Positions 26,313 to 32,033 of a DNA stretch of 32,033 nucleotides are shown in pieces. The stretch spans positions 1-32,033 of the forward strand of contig JAISDV010000204.1 of the NCBI GenBank assembly GCA_031264545.1, read 5' to 3'. A program made the position numbers and the translations under genes. A model generated the notes under the pieces. It was given only the letters and a program-made list of their open reading frames with translations, was not told the DNA's origin and made no database searches. Within the stretch, counting starts at the first letter, position 1, and the number at the start of each line of letters is the position of its first letter. The DNA comes from Oscillospiraceae bacterium. Lineage in GTDB: Bacteria; Bacillota; Clostridia; Oscillospirales; Oscillospiraceae.

Positions 26313-27446
26313 ATGGAGTACCAAAGACTGTTCGAATCCGGCATTTCGACCGCGGCGGCGCAGGCCTGGAGAGCGCAGGGAAAAAAGGCCCTGGGCGTGA
26401 TTTGCTGCCATGTTCCGGAGGAGCTTTTCTATGCAGCGGACATATTGCCCGTCCGTATGAGAGCAACCGACTGCGTCGATAACGCCGAGGCCCAGGCCTG
26501 GATGTCGAGCTTCAGCTGCAGCTTCGCGCGGGGTATCCTGCAATACTGGCTGGCCGGCCCGTACAAGGACCTTGACGGCATTGTCACCTCCGACGGGTGT
26601 ATGCAGGCCTCCCGCGTATATGACAACGCGGCGCATATCAACGCCCGTGAAAGGACCGGGAAATATATCCGTCAGATCGACGTGCCCAGAAAAACATCCA
26701 AACGCGCCTATCCTTTCTACAAAGAGGAGCTGCAGATACTGATCAGCGAGCTTGAAAAGCTCTCAGGCAGCAAGGTCACGGATGAAAAGCTGAAAGAAGC
26801 CGCCGCCAAGTTCAATGAGGCGCGCAAGCTGATCGCCCGGATTTACGCGCTCAGAAAAGAGAAGCATCCCGTTATCAGCGGCGCGGACTGTCTGAGGCTG
26901 ACGCTCTCAGCCACAAATATGCCGATCGACGAGTATGTGGCGCTTCTCAAAGCTTTTCTCGCGGACGCCCGGAACCGTACGCCTATTACCGATTACCGCG
27001 CGCGGCTTATGGTCATCGGCTCCGGACTGGACGATCCGCAATATCTCCAGCTTGTTGAAAGCAAGGGTGCGCTCGTCGTGCAGGACGCGCTTTGTTTCGG
27101 GGCGCGAGGCTTCAACGAGCCGCTCGAAATTGACGACGGCGACGTCCTCGGCTCGATCGCCCGGTATTATCTTGACCGTCTCGTCTGTCCGAGAATGATG
27201 GATAAGCACTTTGAGATGGACGATTATATTATCGACGCCTGCAAACAGTGGCAGGTGGACGGTATTTTATATCAGCGTATGCAATATTGCGAGATTTGGG
27301 GCGGAGAGGCCGTGTATTTCCAAGACAGGCTCAAGGACGCCGGCATCCCGATGCTGACAGTCGAGCGTGAGGAGCAGCTGGCAAACGCAGGGCAGCTCGG
27401 CATCCGCGTAGAGGCATTTGTTGAAATGGTTGAAAAGGAGGACTAG
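26313..27446 (+). CDS. 2-hydroxyacyl-CoA dehydratase-family subunit, module 1 smaller subunit
   Basis: 'LFYAADILPVRMRA', 'SFSCSFARGILQ', 'GIVTSDGCMQASR', 'MQYCEIWGGEAVYFQDRL..GIPMLTVEREEQLANAGQLGIRVEAFVEM'; SD AGGAGG. Confidence 0.92.
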   Translation: MEYQRLFESGISTAAAQAWRAQGKKALGVICCHVPEELFYAADILPVRMRATDCVDNAEAQAWMSSFSCSFARGILQYWLAGPYKDLDGIVTSDGCMQASRVYDNAAHINARERTGKYIRQIDVPRKTSKRAYPFYKEELQILISELEKLSGSKVTDEKLKEAAAKFNEARKLIARIYALRKEKHPVISGADCLRLTLSATNMPIDEYVALLKAFLADARNRTPITDYRARLMVIGSGLDDPQYLQLVESKGALVVQDALCFGARGFNEPLEIDDGDVLGSIARYYLDRLVCPRMMDKHFEMDDYIIDACKQWQVDGILYQRMQYCEIWGGEAVYFQDRLKDAGIPMLTVEREEQLANAGQLGIRVEAFVEMVEKED

Positions 27447-27449
27447 ACA

Positions 27450-28742
27450 ATGGCAGACGTCAGAGACCTTGAGGAGCTCGTATTAAAAGGTGAGATGAGC
27501 ATAACGGAATTCGCCTGCACGAAGATCGACGGCTCCCTGGAACGTATGCGGCAAAAGCACCCGGAAATGCTGTGGACGATGGAAGTTCAGAAATTCATGT
27601 GGGACAATTACCGCGACGCCCACAAAAACGGGAAAAAACTGGTGTTCTACGGCGGTTCTGTTCCCACGGAGATCATCGCCGCTTTCGATTGCTTCGGCTT
27701 TTATATGGATGTCATCCCCTTCCGTCTTTCCACAAATCCGGCGCTGACCGCCAAGTACATAGACGAGGCTGAAAAATACGTCGCCCCGACGATGTGCGGT
27801 CTCGACAAAACCGAGCTGGGCGCGTGGCTCTCCGGCGCCTACGGTATCAAGCCCGATCTCTTCGTTTACAATACCGTCCCCTGCGACAGCTCGCGCCTGG
27901 CTTATCCCGCAATGGAAAAGCTGATGAACGTCCCAAGCTTCAGCTTTGACAATCCTTTCCACCGCGACGAGCGCGGGGCGGCGTATCTCGCCGATCAAAT
28001 CGAGGACTTCATCGCTTTCATGGAGGAGCACACCGGGCATAAGCTCGACTGGGACAAGCTCAAATTCTACATGGAAAATGCCAACCGCAATTTCGAGCTG
28101 CAGAAGAAATGCGCGGATCTGCGCAAGCACAAGCCCTGCCCGCTGCCCGGACGTCTTCTCGTGCTGAACGGAACGACCAACGCCATAGCCTGCTATCCCG
28201 AAATGGGCGATCTTCTTCAGAGCGAGCTGGAGACCGGCCAGATGATGCTGGAGCTCGGTATGGGCGCCTGTCCGGACGAAAAATACCGCGTCGCTATGCT
28301 TCAGAACATGATCTGGGGCGCGGCGGGGATTATGGACTGGATGGAACGGGAGTATAACGCCGTCGCAGTCATGGACGCTTTCGGGTTCCAGGGCGACATC
28401 ATGTATGAGCACATGGACGACAGGCGGGACTGCCTGAAGGTCATGGGCAAGAAGCTCCAGAACAATCCGATGATCCACGGCGCCTCGGGGCCCTCCGCAT
28501 ATCATCTCGATCTGGTCGACAAAATATTCCAGAACTACGACCCGAACGTTTCCATGTTCCTCGGACATGTCGGCTGCAAACACACCTGGGCCTCCGCGAA
28601 AATGGTTTCCGACATGGTCCAGGAGAAATACGGCCTTCCGACCCTGTACCTCGATCTCGATGCTATCGACGGACGCTATAAAACGAACGACGAGATCAAG
28701 GCGCAGCTCTCGGAATATTTCGAGACGGTCGTCATGAAATGA
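27450..28742 (+). CDS. 2-hydroxyacyl-CoA dehydratase-family subunit, module 1 larger subunit
   Basis: 'NTVPCDSSRLAYPAMEKLMNVPSFSFDNPF', 'CADLRKHKPCPLPGRLLVLNG', 'GHVGCKHTWASAKMVSDMVQEKYGLPTLYLDLDAIDGRY'. Confidence 0.9.
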   Translation: MADVRDLEELVLKGEMSITEFACTKIDGSLERMRQKHPEMLWTMEVQKFMWDNYRDAHKNGKKLVFYGGSVPTEIIAAFDCFGFYMDVIPFRLSTNPALTAKYIDEAEKYVAPTMCGLDKTELGAWLSGAYGIKPDLFVYNTVPCDSSRLAYPAMEKLMNVPSFSFDNPFHRDERGAAYLADQIEDFIAFMEEHTGHKLDWDKLKFYMENANRNFELQKKCADLRKHKPCPLPGRLLVLNGTTNAIACYPEMGDLLQSELETGQMMLELGMGACPDEKYRVAMLQNMIWGAAGIMDWMEREYNAVAVMDAFGFQGDIMYEHMDDRRDCLKVMGKKLQNNPMIHGASGPSAYHLDLVDKIFQNYDPNVSMFLGHVGCKHTWASAKMVSDMVQEKYGLPTLYLDLDAIDGRYKTNDEIKAQLSEYFETVVMK

Positions 28743-28908
28743 CTCCCGCGCGCCGGCGGCGCTTACCCGGGCGGCGATTCATATTATTTGCAGGATATAT
28801 ACATGGACAATCGATTATATACCACTTTTCTATGTATCGGAATTGCCCGCCTATTTGCACAAAAAAGTGCCCGAATTATCGTTTAATCCACGGAAATTCT
28901 TTCGATAA

Positions 28909-28937
28909 TTGACATTTCAGCGTTCTGACTGTAGAAT
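28909..28937 (+). promoter_or_regulatory. Sigma-A promoter of dehydratase module 2
   Basis: TTGACA-N17-TAGAAT. Confidence 0.8.
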
Positions 28938-29131
28938 ATTGTGCGTGTGACTGACTAGAAAATTGTTCAATTCAGCAAAAAATACGGCTCAGATACGCGG
29001 ATAAGGCAGCTTGCGCAGAGCCGGCAGCGACGCTCAAATTTTAACTTATAAAGGCGGGAGCTGCCGGGAATACGGCGGGGAAGCCTGCATAAGGTGAAAT
29101 TAGAACCCCAAGAATAAAAAGGAGGAGACAC

Positions 29132-30259
29132 ATGGATTACCAGAAATTATTCAATGCAGAAATTTCAGGCGAATCGATCGCGGCCTGGAAAGCACAGGGT
29201 AAGAAGGCGCTGGGACTGATCTGCTGTCATGTTCCGGTTGAACTTTTTTACGCGCTGGACATTATGCCTGTCCGCATGAGGGCGACAGGGACGACAGAAA
29301 GCCCTGACGGGGACACGTGGATGTCCACTTTCAGCTGCAGCTTCGCGAGAGGTGTGCTGCAGCAGTGGATCACCGGCCCCTATAAGGCGCTGGACGGCAT
29401 CGTGACGTCCGACGGCTGTATGATGTCCGCCCGCGCTTTTGACAACGCCGAGCACATCAGCAAAAAGGCCAAGGAAGGGAAATTCTTTTTCCAGATCGGC
29501 GCGCCGCGTATGTCCGGTAATCTTGAGCTTGCTTACTACAAGGATGAGCTCAAGGATCTGGTCGAAGCGCTCGAGAAGTTCTCCGGCAACAAGCTGACGG
29601 ATGAGAAGCTCAAGGCCGCCATCGCAAAGGAAAACGAAGCCCGCGAGCTCATTCAGCAGGTCAACGCCCTCCGCAAGGCGGAAAGCCCCGTCATCAGCGG
29701 TGAAGACGCGCTGACCATCATGCTGGCTGCCACAAACTTCAGCATCGATGAGTACATAGCGTTGCTCAAGGCTTTCCTGGCGGACGCCGAAAACCGCACG
29801 CCCATCGCCGACAAGCGCGCCCGCCTGATGATCATCGGCTCCGCGCTTGATAATCCCGGTTATCTCAAGGTCATCGAGGATAAGGGCGGCCTGTTCGTGG
29901 CAGACGACCTGTGCTACGGCAGCAAGGTGTTCAATCACGTCCTGCCGGTCCAGGACGCCGATGTGCTCGGCTCCGTTGCCGACTACTACCTCAATCGTAT
30001 CGTTTGCCCGCGCATGCTGGATAACCGCATAGCCCTCCAGAAAAACATCGTGGACACCTGCAAGGAATACGGTGTCGAGGGCGTCGTGTACCAGAAGATT
30101 CAGTACTGCGAGTGCTGGGGCGGCGAGAGCCTTTACCTTGAGCCCGACCTCAAGGCGATCGGGGTGCCGATGCTGATCGTTGAGCGCGAGGAACACCTGG
30201 CCAACGCCGGGCAGCTTGCTATCCGAGCGGAAGCTTTCATAGAAATGATTGAGAAATAA
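29132..30259 (+). CDS. 2-hydroxyacyl-CoA dehydratase-family subunit, module 2 smaller subunit
   Basis: Collinear paralogue of 26313-27446 ('KALGLICCHVPVELFYALDIMPVRMRA', 'IQYCECWGGESLYLEPDL'). Confidence 0.92.
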   Translation: MDYQKLFNAEISGESIAAWKAQGKKALGLICCHVPVELFYALDIMPVRMRATGTTESPDGDTWMSTFSCSFARGVLQQWITGPYKALDGIVTSDGCMMSARAFDNAEHISKKAKEGKFFFQIGAPRMSGNLELAYYKDELKDLVEALEKFSGNKLTDEKLKAAIAKENEARELIQQVNALRKAESPVISGEDALTIMLAATNFSIDEYIALLKAFLADAENRTPIADKRARLMIIGSALDNPGYLKVIEDKGGLFVADDLCYGSKVFNHVLPVQDADVLGSVADYYLNRIVCPRMLDNRIALQKNIVDTCKEYGVEGVVYQKIQYCECWGGESLYLEPDLKAIGVPMLIVEREEHLANAGQLAIRAEAFIEMIEK

Positions 30260-30278
30260 GGAAAAGGAGGACTGTAAA

Positions 30279-31583
30279 ATGGCTGAAAAGGTTAAAGACA
30301 CCACTTTGGAAGACGCCGTGATGAGAGGCGAGCTGTCCGTTTTCGACTTCTGCTGCCAGAAGGTCGAGGGACAGTTGGAACGCATGAGGGAAAGAAACCC
30401 CGACCTCCTTTGGACGCTCGAGATCCAGGATGTCATGTGGCACAACTACCGCGACGCGCAGAAGCGGGGCAAGAAGCTCATCTTCTTCGGCGGCCCGGTT
30501 CCGACAAATATTATCGTCGCTTTTGACTGTATCCCCGTCTATCTGGATACGATCCCCATCCGGCTTTCCCCGAACCCCGTTCTGACGGGCAAATTCATCG
30601 ACTCGGCCGAGCGTTATGTCCCGCCCACCACCTGCGGCCTGTGCAAGACCTATATGGGAACCGCGCTCGAGAACCAGTACGGCTCAAAGCCCGACGCTTT
30701 CGTTTATTCCGCTGTCCCCTGCGACTCCTCCCGCACCGTTTACCCCAATATGGAGCGTATTTTCAACGTTCCCTCGTTCTCCTTTGACTACCCCTTCCGC
30801 AGAGACGACCGCGGCCTCGAATATCTGGTCGATCAGACCGAGCGGTTTATCGTCTGGATGGAAGAATTCACCGGAACCAAGTTCGACTGGGATAAGTTCA
30901 AGGAAACTATGAAGCACTCCAACAGGACCTTTGAGCTCCAGGGCAAATGCGCCGACCTGCGCAAGCATAAGCCCTGCCCGCTGCCCGGCCGTATGCTGGT
31001 TCTCAACGGGACCTCCAACGCGATGAGCTGTTTCCCCGAGATGGGGGACCTGCTCGAAAAGGAGCTCGAAGCCGGCCAGATGATGATAGAGCTGGGCATG
31101 GGACCCTGCCTGAACGGCGAAAAGCACCGCGTCGCCCTGCTCCAGAACATGCTCTGGTCCTTCTCCGGCGCGATGGACTGGATGGAGCGGGAATACGACT
31201 CCGTCACCGTTATGGACGCTTTCGGTTTCCAGCACGGCGAGATCTTCGAGCATATGGACGACAGGCACGACTGCCTGAAGACCATGGCCAGAATGATGCA
31301 GAACAACCCGATGATCCACGGCGCATCCGGCCCGAGCGAGAACTTCCTGTATCTGGTCGACAAGATCTTCGCGGAATACGAGCCGGACGTCTCCATCTTC
31401 CTCGGCCACATCGGCTGCAAGCACACTTGGGCCTCCGCCAAGATGGTCACCGACATGATCCAGGAGAAGTACGGCATCCCATCCCTGTATCTCGACGTCG
31501 ACGGTATCGACGGCCGCTACAAGACCAAGGACGAGATCACCGGCGCACTTTCGGAATATTTCGACACCGTCGTCAATAAATAA
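30279..31583 (+). CDS. 2-hydroxyacyl-CoA dehydratase-family subunit, module 2 larger subunit
   Basis: Collinear paralogue of 27450-28742 ('SAVPCDSSRTVYPNMERIFNVPSFSFDYPF', 'GHIGCKHTWASAKMVTDMIQEKYGIPSLYLDVDGIDGRYKT'); ATG 30279 after AAAGGAGG. Confidence 0.9.
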   Translation: MAEKVKDTTLEDAVMRGELSVFDFCCQKVEGQLERMRERNPDLLWTLEIQDVMWHNYRDAQKRGKKLIFFGGPVPTNIIVAFDCIPVYLDTIPIRLSPNPVLTGKFIDSAERYVPPTTCGLCKTYMGTALENQYGSKPDAFVYSAVPCDSSRTVYPNMERIFNVPSFSFDYPFRRDDRGLEYLVDQTERFIVWMEEFTGTKFDWDKFKETMKHSNRTFELQGKCADLRKHKPCPLPGRMLVLNGTSNAMSCFPEMGDLLEKELEAGQMMIELGMGPCLNGEKHRVALLQNMLWSFSGAMDWMEREYDSVTVMDAFGFQHGEIFEHMDDRHDCLKTMARMMQNNPMIHGASGPSENFLYLVDKIFAEYEPDVSIFLGHIGCKHTWASAKMVTDMIQEKYGIPSLYLDVDGIDGRYKTKDEITGALSEYFDTVVNK

Positions 31584-31982
31584 ACCGGCGGAAGCAAAGC
31601 GTTTTCGCGTCAGCGGGCGGAGGCACAAGCTGTCTCCGCTCCTTGCTTTCCGCGCAGCCGGGGCGGTTCGGAGCGTCCGGCACGGCTACACGCTCAGCCT
31701 GGTCGATTTCTCCCGAGCGTACAACAGAAATCGTCCGAAATGCCCTGTGCCTGCCGATCCGGCTTAACATGCGGATGTGAAGCGAAGCAATAAAAAACAA
31801 TTTTGAAACAAATTTGACACACTGCCTGTGCCATGTTGAATCGGCACGACTCAGATATTGATATAAGTGCCGCTATATAGGCGAAGCGTCCGCCGTGATT
31901 GGGAGGACTGCCTGAACAAGGTGTACAAAAAAATGTACCGTAATTTGTTCGAAGAATACTAATTTGTTAAAATCTGAGGAAT

Positions 31983-31998
31983 TGGCATATTTTTTGCT
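31983..31998 (+). promoter_or_regulatory. Sigma-54 (-24/-12) promoter reading rightward out of the window
   Basis: TGGCATA-TTTT-TTGCT matches TGGCAYR-N4-TTGCW, with exactly 10 bp between GG and GC. Confidence 0.8.
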
Positions 31999-32033
31999 CA
32001 ATACTCAATACCAGTTATATGGACATGATGACG

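Noticed and set aside
1-32033. CRISPR arrays, tRNA or rRNA genes, transposases
   Set aside because: No regularly spaced repeats, cloverleaf-like sequences, rRNA signatures or transposase motifs recognised

Overview
The window looks like a chromosomal segment of a GC-rich, spore-forming Clostridia-type bacterium. I infer this from the gpr germination protease, the SCIFF peptide plus maturase, HemZ, and soj/spo0J with a parS site. The left end (about 1-2.6 kb) is accessory: a BRO-N/DinD-like gene, then an XRE-Panacea (DUF4065) gene overlapping a small RelE-like ORF (candidate PanA-type toxin-antitoxin pair), then a decayed BRO-gene fragment. Next come a rhomboid-like membrane protein (-), metK, an RlmB/TrmH-type rRNA methyltransferase, a 746-aa membrane protein that looks like a P-type ATPase without its catalytic motifs, an EF-G paralogue, and rpoN (-). 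A minus-strand cluster follows: scfA (SCIFF, missed by the ORF track), scfB, hemZ, a uridine-kinase-like gene, a hexapeptide acyltransferase and a PAP2 phosphatase. Then come an Orn/Lys/Arg decarboxylase (-), rpsT (-), gpr, parS, parA, parB and serS. The right end holds an acetyl-CoA hydrolase/CoA-transferase (-) divergent from two tandem, paralogous two-subunit 2-hydroxyacyl-CoA dehydratase modules. It ends in a textbook sigma-54 -24/-12 element reading out of the window. Most notable: the pseudo-P-type ATPase, a 50-bp perfect palindrome with parS at its centre, the XRE-Panacea pair with candidate operators, the 7-Cys SCIFF, and the duplicated dehydratase modules with structured leaders and the sigma-54 site. 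All family calls are by-eye motif recognition; no searches were run.
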